Of a stretch of 64,000 nucleotides of DNA, positions 27,001-36,574 are shown piece after piece (positions within the stretch are counted from its first letter, which is position 1; each line of letters opens with the position of its first letter). The notes beneath the pieces were generated by a model. It saw nothing but the letters and a program-made list of their open reading frames with translations. It made no database searches and had not been told where the DNA came from. The translations under genes and the position numbers were made by a program. The DNA is from Lagopus muta (Eukaryota > Chordata > Aves > Galliformes > Phasianidae), in NCBI RefSeq assembly GCF_023343835.1, contig NC_064435.1:56520134-56584133 (forward strand), given 5' to 3'.

Positions 27001-30000
27001 AGGATTTATTTCTTTCCCAGCTCTCAATTATCTCTAGGGTAGTACAGAGATACTGAGTACAAGATGTTAGACGAACTCAAACAATAATCTGCAAATTACT
27101 GTTGCCAATTAGACTGCTAATTCTGAACTCACAAAGTCTACATAACTGCTAAAGAAAACTAATAGCAGAAATCAAATTCTCAAGAGAGAAATTCTCAGTG
27201 ATTTATCTGCAACATTACCTTTGCCAAATCTCACTTAACCTCAGGACAAACTTACTCTAATGTGCTTTGCAATGCACTTCTTCTCCCTCCTTCAGGAATT
27301 ATTAAAGCATTCAAGGACTGAATGTATTCCTCTACCTCCAACCCAAGAAAACCCTTCCAATTTTCCTAGCTGAGAATAAGCCTCAACATGCCTTTAATCA
27401 GACTCTGTTACTGATGAAGAAATAACGCATAGACCTCACAGCTTCTCAACATAAGCTTCTGTGAATGGTAAAAAAAGGTTAACAGCCAGGTCAGGGAGAG
27501 AAAAAGCACTACTGAGAACAATCTCATTTAAAAAAACACCAAACATTTCAGTATTGAAAACCAAAAATGACAAGACAAGAAGGCTGAGGTAATCAAATTT
27601 TTTGCCTTGATCTTCTCTGATAACTGCTTGTCACACAGCCCTCGAGTGAGAGATTTGGAAGGAGGGGGCTGGGGAAGCTACATCCCTCCTGTTGTGAACA
27701 AAGATCAGGTTCGTGATCACCTGAGGAACTTTAACATCCACATGTCTTTGGCTCCGGAGGACATGTATCCCAGAGATCAGAGGGAATTGGCTGATGTAGT
27801 CAGCAAGACACTCTCAACCATACTTGAAAAAGTCATGGCGGTTAGATGAAGTCTCTGGCAACTGAAAAAAAAGGCAACATTATAACCATTCTTAAGAAGG
27901 GCAAAAAGGATGACCCCAGGAACTACCTACCTATCAGTCTCAGAAATCCTAAAGACATCCAACAAGGAAGCATGAATTTGCCTCTGACAGCAGATTACAT
28001 GTGGCTTTTGCCTCATAGTGTTAAGAACAGCATTCACCTCAAGATCTCTTATCCGACACTATCACAATAAACCAACTCAATCTCTTCATGCTAACTCAAG
28101 CGCCAGAATCAGACACATGCTGTCATTCATCACTTGGCCACACTGGCAAAATGGTCTAGGCAAATCTGAAAGATCTTCTGGTGCTCTATCTTCTTAGATC
28201 ACATTGTACAGTTACCTTCTACCAATGATCAAATATCACATGACAGAAAGGAAAGAGAACTACTACATGTTGAGCGTGGGGGTAGGGCAGAAAGAGGGGA
28301 CAGAAACATTTCCCTGGCTTCAACGGTTATATTGAACACTTCGATTCCAAGGAATGGAGATGTGAAGAGCCCAAAAACAAAACACAGCACTGGGCATCAC
28401 AGATGCACCATACTGAAAGACTGATAGCTCAGCTGTGTCAAGAGCCATTGAACCTGCTTAACAGTAAGTACATCCAGGACAGCAAAGCTATTCTCAAGAA
28501 GATACTCTGCCCAAGAAAAGACCAGATTCGTCATAGTTGACATTTCTCTTAATGCACCAAAAGATTCAGGGACTCAGGAAGGCCCATAGAAATCGAACAG
28601 AAAGAAGTGACCCAGTCTTACTGAACCAAACGGTCTCCTCCATAAAGAAAAGCAACTTATCCTCAAATCATATTTTCATCCATATAGCAATCATTGCTGA
28701 GATTAGAAAATGGAAATGCTGAGATGGAAACAGACAAATTACAACAGTTTAATCCTGTTTTACTACTCTGAAGTTGAAAAAGCACATTAAGATACATTAC
28801 TTGTGTTAACTATACAATTTTTACATGTATGCACATGCTGACAGCCACAAAAAAAGTAAATCTGGATTATGACCTTCACTTGAAATTCATAAGTTCTAAA
28901 GGTTAACTGACCAAATTTTGGCAAATAAGTGAAATACAGATGACTATTAGCTGTAGCAGCTTACTGTATAGGAAGAGATGTTTCTCATTTAAATAATACT
29001 AATGCAGCAGAATCCTGGGGACAAAAATGATTCCTAGGTATTCTATTTACCTGTACAAACAAAAGCTCTTGATCCCTTCATAAAGTCATGTTGAAATTAG
29101 CTCAGTATAAACAATAACAAGACAGTCACCAATACTTATGTCTGGCCTTTCATTTAAAAGTCACCAAAATTGGATAGACAGCAACAGATAAAGGCCACCA
29201 GTCAATCACTTGACTAAGCCAAATCCTCTGCAAACAGACCAAAAAAAAAGAGCTAAAGAAGTTGGACTTCTACAGTTATAAAAGCTTAATTCCACAAAGC
29301 TACTATCTATACACCACTAAGGACTGCCTGAGCTAACGACCCAGTGCAGGTGCTTATGAATACAAACAGAAATAAATGCAATTTTTACAAAAAAATAACA
29401 TTTCAAAGCATTATATTTAGGTTTTGCCTGATAATTCCCACTAAAGTTAATAGGGCACGCATAGCTAAAATTCCATACAACATATTGTACTGTGAGTGAT
29501 GCAATACACTTTCAGCAGAGTAATTGCCAGTGGGTACCATTCATCAGTGCTCTGGCATCAGTGAAACTAGATTAGAAAGACTAGTAACTCATGTAAACTC
29601 AACTAATGTACAGGTGAGACTAGCACACTTTCCTTACTTATCACTGGCCAGCTGATAGAAGCGCTTATTCACACAAGCAACGTGCAGCAGGGATACAGCA
29701 TCCAAATAGGAAAATACCTTTATCAGCATTTCTGATGGTATGCTGGAAAACAGAAGAAACAAACCCGGTTAGATTTGTCCGCAAGTACCAGAAATGGAAA
29801 TAGCAAAGAACTTTAACACTAAACTGGAGTAAAAGGGGAACAAAACTCCATCTTGAGCCCCAAGACCAAGCCTCACCTCAAGAATTAATATGCAGAGTTT
29901 GGGTTCCAATTCATCTTTGATCTAACATATTCACTTTCAACAGTTTCTAACAACCTAATAAAGTGGTATAAGACATTGCATGAAGTTTTGGGTTTGCGTC

Positions 30001-33000
30001 TTCATTGAACTTTAACCCAGTTTGACACAAAACTACCTCATTCAGTCTCTCACTTCTAACAGTGATTTTACAATTTAATCCATGAACATCCACCACAACT
30101 GTGTATACCCATCCATCCCGACTGTGCTGGCAGGATGCACCTGCATAGAAACGTCCCAGTCCAACAGTGGGATCATGCTATATCTCATCAAAATATTCAA
30201 ATCATGTGTGCTCTGAAGCCTCACACAACTCTAATTTATGCTAACAGAAAGATGTGAACTTCAAAATAAGAGTTGTGCAAAAGCATGAAAACATTAATTT
30301 TCCATCAGGCGGCTTGCTGAACTGCAGCTGCCAGTTGCAAAATTCCACATGCACTGATTTTCCTGCAGTCTAAGTACAAATGAACACACAGCCTGGAGAT
30401 AGGACACTATGATTTTTTACTTTGACAGACAGAAACCCTGAACCCTTACCGTAGTATCTGGTAACAGCACAGAGTTTATTAAATAAATTTTAAAAAGTAT
30501 TTTATACTCTTACTTTTTAGAGCATGGCAGTATGAGAATATCAAAACCACCAAAAAAAAAAAATTTATAACACTTTATTCCATATATATATGTATATATG
30601 CAGATTTCAAGCATATAAGTATAATAATGCCAGTACTCCACAGTGTGTATTAAAACTAAAAAATTTAGTTGTACTGAAAGAGAAGCAAGCATGACAAAAC
30701 TTGCATGGTTATTTAAGTAAAAGGATTCAAACCGTGTCAATTCAAAACAGCTAATGCATTTATTCCAGAGAAAACTTAGAAATGATCTCTTGAAAAGCTA
30801 CAAATTGTTTAAAGTAATATGTTTGATCTAGAGTTCTTAACAGTAGCTTCTACACCCACATTATTTTTCCTTTGAAGGAAGCTTTTTTTCCTCACCTTTC
30901 ATATCAAACTAATAACACTGTTCAAGGGATTGAACTGGTTATACAATGAAAAACAGAAGAAAGGCTAACACAGAAGGCTGAAAAATACATGAAACAAAGG
31001 AACAAAGAAACAATCCTTCATGAAAAATATTCTTAGGTATTTTTGTAGAAACTTGAAAGATTCTCAAAAACAAAATAATTAATAAGTGCTCTTTCAGTGT
31101 CAAGTAAGGAGAGAAGCATTTACTTTGGAGCACAACTGCAGCAGCTATTTTCCTTCCCCTCACTCCACCATTTCGGCTCCCTACAAAAACCAGTAAGTAT
31201 CAAAAACAACATCAGAAGTTTTACTCCAAGTTGGCTTTTCTTTATGTAACACAGTAACACTGTTTTATTTTTAAGGATCATCACATTCCCTGATTTGCAA
31301 AGGATTTACTAAAGGCTTTGTATGACTTGGAAAACGTGGCTTGATATCATTTAGAAGACCTACATACTTCATGGGAACTTAGGGATATGGAGTAGAATAT
31401 CAGAATGTTAGCACAGAAGGTCAGGAAAGCAAATCTCTTCAACTCTGAGCATCTGACATGTCCAATGCACAAACTTAATAAATTTAAGATGGTTTATAGC
31501 CTGCAAGCACTCTACCTCTCTTAAACTGAAGATATACTTACTTTTCAATGCACACACTAGGTTTTGAATTTATGGGAGGTGTCCAACACAGACTGTCGAC
31601 ATTTACAGTTTCAGAATATTTCCTAGATCCAGCAGCAAAGCTCTGTGACATATTCCTATAAAATAAAAGCTCTTAGTCACATCATTATGCAATGAAGAAA
31701 TACACATATTGGGCACACACATCTCAGCTGAGGTAAAACGGAATACATGGTAACTCATTATTATCAAATAATCTGAACAATTATCACCAAGTTAAAATGC
31801 CTAACATCAGGAAGATGGCAGATTCAAACTCAGGACTCTCTCCTGTGATTAATCTCATAGTAGTCAGATCTCCACCAAACCAAATTGCATTTGATGGCGT
31901 GTTCCTATCTATTAGACAGCCACATGACTGTTGGCACCAGAATCAAGCTCCAAACAGGCCCCTACACTAAGTCAAACTCACTGCGTTAATCTTCTGGTTT
32001 GCAGCATTATTCTACAGACATTTCTGAACGATACAGCTTTACTAAAATAACAAATAGAACAATACTTAGAGATTTTCTCAAAAGTTGTCAAGGCTCAAAA
32101 AGAGTTCCCTTGACTGTAAAACAGAACCATATTTGAAACAAAGCTACACTCTCATTGCAGGTTTTCACCTATTAAAATACTGCAACACTGCAGGCGATAG
32201 TTCAACAGAAGGTACTAGTGTTTTTATTGCTCAGTAATACAAATTAATTTGGACAGAAATTACTTTCTTTTAATTAAAAAAAAAAAAAGCAATTTTGCAT
32301 ACGTCTAACACAAAACCTTACAAACAAACTTCAAATTACTTGCATATTTTTGGATGGAATTGTTAGAAATATTACACAAAAACATACATATTTCAGTTTG
32401 GATGCCAAACTCTAACAGATTACCAACATTAATAGCAACAAAAAAGTAACCAGATGTCAAATACACCCTGAAGGTCAAGTAAATGTTTCACGGATGTGCG
32501 TTATTATTATCAAGTACATTTCAAAAATGAGATTAAGTACCACTGTGAATCAGTTTGTAACAAACTGCACTATTCAAGAGCCATTAAAAGGATTGAGAGC
32601 CAAATTCTGTTCAACAGCAGCTGAATTCCCTCTCTGCCAACGGAGAGGCTCTACCCTAGAGGCACAACAACCTCAACTGCTGTTCCGCTAGCTTTCAATT
32701 TGTAGAACTCAGTCTTGTATCAGTATTTTCACTTGTATACCCTGTAGTATTTGCAATGTGAACGTTGCCCTTTATTGTTTTGCAGCTGGCCAGGGAACAA
32801 TCCTACTTTAGAAAACACAGAGGAAGCTGAGAGTAGTGACAGCACCTGTCTCCTTCTCCAAATGTAGCAGTATAGGTGTAGATAAACACCAATGACAGCA
32901 ACACTCTGACTTCTGCTTTGCTCCTCCGCTAACAACTCCAAAGGCTTCTTGAAAGGCGGGCCCTTCTGTTTACAGGTTAATTGGGGAGGAATGAACAAGC

Positions 33001-33445
33001 AACATGAACTACAGGGGAGGAATGAACTACACAACAGCGTTAGTAGAAATACGTCTTCTCAACCCTGCTTCTGAACTTGGTGCCGTAGGCTTCAGTACAA
33101 ATTCCACAGAGAAATCCTCCCATCTATTACATGACCTCCAACACGCACATCTGCCACAAAGCCCCCTAAGAACCTCACAGACTGCGTTTCCAAGAGGAAA
33201 CAACGGAAAGGATAACGACCCACGCCGCCGCAGACGATTGGAGAAGTGCCAGGGGCAGCCCTGGGGAACAGACAACCCTCGGCGGCCTCTTAGACCGAGC
33301 AGGGAGGCCATTACCTGAGCACGGCGGCCCGGCCGGACCGAGAGGCGGCAACCGAGGTAAAGGAACACAGCCGCCCAAGCCCGGCTGGAGCAGGGGCCGC
33401 TCCGCGGCCGCATTGCAGCAGGGCCGAGCCGCGGGCTACCGCCAT
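12430..33445 (-). CDS. FBXO15: F-box only protein 15
   Basis: F-box substrate receptor expected to bind SKP1-CUL1 and recruit targets for ubiquitination; the mouse gene is known as an Oct4/Sox2 target in pluripotent cells. The coding exons are 33445-33315, 31655-31542, 29742-29638, 25953-25711, 25441-25232, 25079-24950, 22626-22544, 21395-21250, 15759-15635 and 12699-12430. They join without a frame break to 518 residues, close to the mammalian length as I recall it (about 510). The F-box spans roughly residues 82-120 and starts NIPSEMLIKVFSYLDAVSLL. Conserved C-terminal signatures include GYWKKEYILKQIAAVK, WYGTGWPCLD, DPEYGLHDYDLHLDMH, HIPLIGTVGLSWET and KPFWCFSAPVC, ending WYGTKY. The start ATG has G at -3 and +4. 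Residues 1-81 are poorly conserved, so the exact start is less certain than the rest. Confidence 0.95.
14014..14109 (+). mobile_element. CR1 LINE 3' fragment
   Basis: Diverged CR1 3' end, plus orientation, in FBXO15 intron 9: CTTGATAATCTCAAAGGTCT followed by TGGATGGTTCTGCAATTCT. Short and old. Confidence 0.6.
15635..15759 (-). CDS. FBXO15: FBXO15 coding exon 9
   Basis: 125 bases from TATTTTCAG to GTAAAG|GTCAGT. It encodes GDIENGYLKLTVVSLKDN and HIPLIGTVGLSWETAAFKG, ending in phase 0. The preceding intron 8 is the longest of the gene, about 5.5 kb. Confidence 0.95.
16217..16765 (-). mobile_element. Old CR1 LINE fragment, minus orientation
   Basis: In FBXO15 intron 8. On the minus strand part of it still reads as the C-terminal CR1 reverse-transcriptase region (NIRQQYAFLAKKANGILGCI and a Leu-Phe-Ser-Ala-Leu-Met-Arg-Pro-His segment). 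Further 5' sequence of an older CR1 type continues to about 16765. It lies in the same orientation as the host gene and is interrupted by stops. Confidence 0.75.
17989..18016. repeat. (CA)14 microsatellite
   Basis: 28 bases of uninterrupted CA dinucleotide in FBXO15 intron 8. A shorter CA run lies at 20638-20652. Confidence 0.95.
20829..20920 (-). mobile_element. CR1 LINE 3' fragment, minus orientation
   Basis: Begins TCACAGAATCACAGAATCAT, the reverse complement of the CR1 3' tail, followed by GAGTCCAACCCCGCTGCCAA. A short truncated copy in FBXO15 intron 8. Confidence 0.85.
21250..21395 (-). CDS. FBXO15: FBXO15 coding exon 8
   Basis: 146 bases from GACTTAACAG to AGAAAAG|GTTGAA. It encodes residues 340-387, including DPEYGLHDYDLHLDMH and CGTFKSLFCRK. 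The donor is weak after the GT (GTTGAA), but it is the only choice that joins to exon 9 in frame at the conserved Gly. Confidence 0.9.
22544..22626 (-). CDS. FBXO15: FBXO15 coding exon 7
   Basis: 83 bases from ATCTTTGCAG to AAAGT|GTAAGT. It encodes ESNEIAFVMVSLHYHQLLER and SALGSAK, matching the conserved mammalian segment in the same position. It is short enough to be missed by ORF length alone. Confidence 0.93.
24887..24907. repeat. Short (AAAT)n/(AAGT)n tetranucleotide run
   Basis: AAGTAAGTAAATAAATAAAT in FBXO15 intron 6, close to the exon 6 donor. Confidence 0.7.
24950..25079 (-). CDS. FBXO15: FBXO15 coding exon 6
   Basis: 130 bases from TTATCACAG to TGGAAG|GTAAGG. It encodes SLIAEYSLSHLTES and NPGLVVGLWK, ending in phase 0. 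Intron 5 is only 152 bases. Confidence 0.95.
25232..25441 (-). CDS. FBXO15: FBXO15 coding exon 5
   Basis: 210 bases from AATAACAG to AATGG|GTGAGT. It encodes residues 198-267, including SWIIVLKDKNGKEHVMEKAH and SIFWYGTGWPCLDVLSTL, both close to the mammalian protein. Intron 4 is only 269 bases. Confidence 0.95.
25711..25953 (-). CDS. FBXO15: FBXO15 coding exon 4
   Basis: 243 bases from TTTTTTTTCCAG to ATAAA|GTAAGC. It encodes residues 117-197, with NGIWLKIYFSCFPAKRR at the end of the F-box and the conserved GYWKKEYILKQIAAVK and CTGLPCENQKAIK. Confidence 0.95.
27575..27955 (+). mobile_element. CR1 LINE internal (pol) fragment
   Basis: In FBXO15 intron 3, opposite to the gene. The plus-strand frames still show reverse-transcriptase region signatures of CR1: RELADVVSKTLSTILEK, then, after a frame break, an Ile-Ile-Thr-Ile-Leu-Lys-Lys-Gly-Lys segment and DDPRNYLPISL. 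Two adjacent open frames (to 27849, and from 27846) are the broken halves. This is an internal part of CR1, unlike the 3' ends elsewhere in the window. Confidence 0.8.
27956..29637. other. FBXO15 intron 3 remainder, nothing recognised
   Basis: AT-rich intronic sequence. Open frames are short and have no family resemblance. The first part may be a further decayed stretch of the CR1 element upstream, but I cannot show it. Confidence 0.5.
29638..29742 (-). CDS. FBXO15: FBXO15 coding exon 3 (F-box)
   Basis: 105 bases from TTTTCCAG to GATAA|GTAAGG. It encodes the core of the F-box (residues 82-116), including LIKVFSYLDAVSLL and VNKRFYQLASD, the SKP1-binding helical region. It keeps the same phase as its neighbours. 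Confidence 0.95.
31542..31655 (-). CDS. FBXO15: FBXO15 coding exon 2
   Basis: 114 bases between TTTTATAG and AAAA|GTAAGT. It completes codon 44 and encodes residues 45-81, beginning NMSQSFAAGSRKYSE, then two bases of codon 82. Sequence conservation is low, but both splice sites are strong and the phases fit the exons on both sides. Confidence 0.8.
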
Positions 33446-33620
33446 GGCAGCCGGTTTGCGCGGTGCGAGGTGGGGAGCGCCGCGCTCCAAGGTGGGGTAG
33501 GGCGGAGCCGCCAGCGGCTACACCTCGTACAGAGTTGGTTTTGAATGGCAACGAGAGCTCGCAGGCTCGGGATCCGCGCTGTGTCGACCGCGGCGATCTG
33601 AGCACCCAAATCGAGGTCTG
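33300..33620 (-). promoter_or_regulatory. FBXO15: FBXO15 CpG-rich promoter region
   Basis: CpG-dense sequence covering coding exon 1 and upstream DNA, in contrast to AT-rich introns. A GC box (GGGCGG, plus strand 33500-33505) lies about 55 bases upstream of the ATG. No TATA box is seen. The transcription start site cannot be placed from sequence. Confidence 0.65.
33315..33445 (-). CDS. FBXO15: FBXO15 coding exon 1
   Basis: Starts at an ATG in a GCTGCCATGG context and encodes MAVARGSALLQCGRG onward, rich in Ala, Gly and Arg. The donor is CTCAG|GTAATG, leaving two bases of codon 44. The first residues resemble the mammalian N-terminus only weakly. The 215-codon open frame overlapping this exon from 33027 is a GC-driven read-through into the intron. 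Confidence 0.75.
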
Positions 33621-33751
33621 AAGGAAAGCGTAACGCCGGGCTCTCTGTGGGTCTGGTATGTACTGGTACGGCAAATGCGCTGGGGTTATTAAACACTGTT
33701 GTTACAGTGCCTCTTACAGATGCTTCACAGAGCAGTAAAATGGGCTCTGAA

Positions 33752-34112
33752 GTCATAGAATCACATAATCATCATCATGGAAAATACTTTAAGACCGTCT
33801 AGTCCAAGCGTCAGCCCGTCCCAACTGACCACGTCCCTCAGTGCCACATCCACAAGGTTCTGAACACCTCCGTGGATGGGGCATCCACCACCTCCCTGGG
33901 CAGCCTGTGCCATTGCAGCACCGCTCCTTATGAGAAGGATTTCTTCCTAACATCTAACCTGAACATCCCCTGGCAGAACTTGAAGCCATTTGCTCTTACC
34001 CTATCACTGTTACGTGCAAGGCCAACCTGCATCTTACTACAGCCTCCTTTCCCGTAGTTTCAGAGAGCAATAAGGTCTCCTCTGAGCCTCCTCTCCTCCA
34101 AACGGAACAAAT
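33752..34112 (-). mobile_element. CR1 LINE 3' end, minus orientation
   Basis: Begins TCATAGAATCACATAATCAT and continues through the CR1 3' region (CACCTCCCTGGGCAGCCTGT). It ends abruptly at AAACGGAACAA where a second CR1 begins. It lies immediately upstream of the FBXO15 promoter. Confidence 0.9.
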
Positions 34113-34121
34113 ATTTGAACT

Positions 34122-34890
34122 CAGTCACAGAATGGCCCAAGTTGGAAGGGACCTCAAGGATCATCAAGCTTCAACCCCCCTGCCACATGCAGGGCCACCA
34201 ACCTCCCCATTCAATAGTAGACAAGGCTTCCCAGGGCCTCATCCAACCTGGCCTTGAACACCTCCACGGACGGGGCATCCACAACCTCTCTGGGCAGCCT
34301 GTTCCAGCACCTCACCACTCTCATAGTAAAGAACTTCCCCCTGACATCCAACATAAATCTTCCCTCCCTCAACTTAAAATCATTTTCCCTTGTCCTGCTA
34401 TTAAATACCCTTTCAAAGAGTAGATTCCCTCAAGTTTGTAGGCTCCATTTAGGTACTGAAAGGCTGCAATGAGGTCACCCCACAGCCTTCTTTTCTCCAG
34501 GCTGAACAAGCCCAGCTCCCTCAGCCTGTCTTGGTAGGGGAGGTGCTTCAGCCCCCTGATCATCTTTGTGGCCCTCCTCTGGACCCTCTCCAACAGCTCC
34601 CTATCTTTCTTGTACAGGGAGCTCCAGACCTGGATACAGTATTCCAGATGGGGCCCCACAAGATCAGAATAGAGGGGGACAATCACCTCCCTGTCCCTGC
34701 TGACCACCCCTCTTCTGATGGAGCCCAGGATACCATTTGCTTTCTGAGCTGCAAGGGCACATTGCTGGCTCATGTTAAGTTTTTCATCCATCAGGACCCC
34801 CAGGTCCTTCTCTGCAGGGCTGCTCTCAAGGACTGCTCCTTCCAGTCTGTGTAAATGTCCGGGATTCCTCCTGCCCAAGTGCAAAAGTCA
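34122..34890 (-). mobile_element. CR1 LINE with a long intact ORF2 tail
   Basis: A younger-looking CR1 in minus orientation starting TCACAGAATGGCCCAAGTTG. Its minus strand keeps an open frame of 171 codons (34884-34369) for the C-terminal part of the CR1 polymerase, with [19 protein letters not shown] and [20 protein letters not shown]. It is truncated at its 5' end near 34890. It appears to interrupt older CR1 sequence on both sides. Confidence 0.9.
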
Positions 34891-34904
34891 AAGCAAAAAG
34901 CAAA

Positions 34905-35012
34905 AGTCCTTTGCTGTCTTTAACCTCATTAGGTTCACCCAGACTCACCTTTCAAGTCTGTTGAGGTCCCTCTGAATGGCTTCCCTTCTTTCCACCATGT
35001 CAACTCAGTCTT
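34905..35012 (-). mobile_element. Older CR1 fragment
   Basis: Sequence of the type TTGAGGTCCCTCTGAATGGC, typical of the older CR1 subfamily upstream of the conserved polymerase end. It may be the severed part of an older element split by the 34122-34890 insertion. Confidence 0.5.
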
Positions 35013-35124
35013 ATAGAACAGCTTGACTAACTTCTATTTGCACCAGAAATTATTCTCACGCCCTATATCAACAATACATTCCCTAAGAAGCAGGAGCGGA
35101 GATTTTTTTAGATATTCTGGAATT

Positions 35125-35832
35125 TGGCGATCCCAGATATGTGTACAGATGGAGAGAAGAGCTCAGTAAGAGCAGTCCTGTGGAGTGGGACTTGGGGGTC
35201 CTGGTGGACAGAAAGCTGGACATAAGCCAGCAGTGTGCACTTGCAGCCTGGAGCACCAACTGTATCCTGGGCTGCATCAAAAGAGGGCTGGCATCAGGAA
35301 GAGGGAGGGAATCATCCCCCTCTGTTCTGCCTTCATGAGGCCCCATCTGGAGTACTGAGTCCAGACCTAGGGCTTCCAGCACAGGGAGAGTGCAGAGCTG
35401 TTTGAGCAGGTCCAGAGGAGGGCTGCAATCAGAGTGCTGGAGCATCTCCTATGAAGAAAAGCTGAGGGAGTTCGGCTTGTTTAACTTGGAGAAGAGAAGG
35501 CTCTGGGGAGACCTCATTGTGGCTTTCCAATACTTGAGAGGAGCTTAAAGGCAGAAAGGGTACTGGCTTTTTACAAGGGTTAATAGTAACAGGATAAGGG
35601 GGAATCGCTTTACAGTAAGAGAGCAGAGACTTACATGTTAGGAAGAAACTCAGAGTGCGGTGAGGCGCTGGCACAGCTGCCCAGGGAAGCTGTGGTACCC
35701 CATCCTGGAAGTGCTCAAGGCCAGGTTGGATGGGGTCCTGGGCAGCTGAGCTGCACCAGTAGCCCTGCCCACGGCACGGGGTGGATTTGGGTGGGCTTTG
35801 AAAGCGCTTCCGATCCAAACCATTCTGTGACT
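35125..35832 (+). mobile_element. CR1 LINE, plus orientation
   Basis: Contains decayed polymerase end (frames with SSPVEWDLGVLVDRKLDISQ) and the full CR1 3' region (GCGCTGGCACAGCTGCCCAG, GTGCTCAAGGCCAGGTTGGA), ending CCAAACCATTCTGTGA. Its orientation is opposite to the three CR1 pieces on its left. Its 3' end lies about 130 bases before the TIMM21 promoter CpG cluster. Confidence 0.9.
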
Positions 35833-36027
35833 TTGTTTACTGGCTGAAATACCAAATACATCGCTCCCACACACGCAAGACCCTCTGCTCCCTGTCTCGC
35901 TGGCGCTAACAGGGAAAAGAGAGAGCGCAGGAGGCCGGGCACACAAGCAGCACGCTGCCAACAGGCTGCAGACTACGGCGGCGGAGCGGCGGGCTCCGCC
36001 CCGGGGCGGGCAGGGCGCTGAGCATGG

Positions 36028-36040
36028 CGGGCGCTGTAGT
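36028..36040 (-). promoter_or_regulatory. TIMM21: ACTAYRnnnCCCR element, copy 1
   Basis: On the minus strand this reads ACTACAGCGCCCG, a perfect match to ACTAYRnnnCCCR, the motif associated with ZNF143, THAP11 (RONIN) and HCF-1 at promoters of mitochondrial and housekeeping genes. An ETS-like CTTCCCGG sits next to it at 36043-36050. Confidence 0.7.
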
Positions 36041-36091
36041 TCCTTCCCGGCAGCCGTCTCCTGTGGCGTGCGTAGGAGGGAGGTTAGTTGA

Positions 36092-36104
36092 ACTACAGCT
36101 CCCA
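36092..36104 (+). promoter_or_regulatory. TIMM21: ACTAYRnnnCCCR element, copy 2
   Basis: ACTACAGCTCCCA on the plus strand, again a perfect consensus match, about 210 bases before the TIMM21 ATG. It faces the opposite way to copy 1, with 51 bases between the two. Confidence 0.75.
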
Positions 36105-36312
36105 GGGGCCGTGAAGACTCTCTCCCCTCACACGCCGAGAGATTTCCGCAACAATGATGGCGGGGTGCAGCTGGTGGCGAACGAAGGGCAGTGGGAGCTC
36201 CTGAGAGGCGGGAGCGCTTCCCTCCCCCGCCTCTGTGTGTGCGTCCCGACGGGGAGCTGAGCCCCGGGAGAAGGGGCGCAGAGGCAACAGCCGCGGAGCA
36301 CCCCGGCTCAGC

Positions 36313-36574
36313 ATGTTCCCCGCCTCCCTGGTGCGGGGCTGCGGGCGGCTACGGGCCCCGCTGGGCCGGTGGCTGCTGGCGGGGTCATGCGTCAGGTGGC
36401 GGCCGCAGCCCCGCGGCGGGCAGCGGGCTGTGAGCCCCGCTGGGCTCCGGCCAGGAGCTGCCATCTGCACGCGGGCGGGGGGGCTGAGAGCCGGGAAACC
36501 CGGCGGGGACGGCAAGCACGTGTCGGTGCGGACAGATCAGAAAGAAGAAACCCTTCTGTCCACTGTTGAGCGAG
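36313..36574 (+). CDS. TIMM21: TIMM21 coding exon 1
   Basis: Encodes [16 protein letters not shown] through [13 protein letters not shown]; the donor is GAGCGAG|GTAAGG, leaving one base of codon 88. This is the presequence exon. GC-rich overlapping frames on both strands are shadows. Confidence 0.92.

Larger units (their letters stand above)
35960..36540 (+). promoter_or_regulatory. TIMM21: TIMM21 CpG-rich promoter and first exon
   Basis: CpG-dense block around the first exon. It holds a 14-base perfect palindrome CCGCCCCGGGGCGG at 35996-36009 (two overlapping GC boxes) and the two ACTAYRnnnCCCR elements listed separately. No TATA box. ATGs at 36024 and 36155 lie upstream of the TIMM21 start and would be upstream ORFs if transcription begins before them. 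Confidence 0.75.

Noticed and set aside
27607-28070. Two adjacent plus-strand frames in FBXO15 intron 3 that look protein-like
   Set aside because: They are the frameshifted halves of a CR1 polymerase fragment, not a host gene.
33027-33674. 215-codon minus-strand open frame over FBXO15 exon 1
   Set aside because: It crosses the exon 1 donor into the intron and upstream past the ATG; it is a shadow of CpG-rich sequence in a different frame from the spliced gene.
36024-36260. 78-codon frame starting at an ATG in the TIMM21 promoter
   Set aside because: It overlaps the promoter elements, is out of frame with TIMM21 and has no homology; at most an upstream ORF if transcription starts early.
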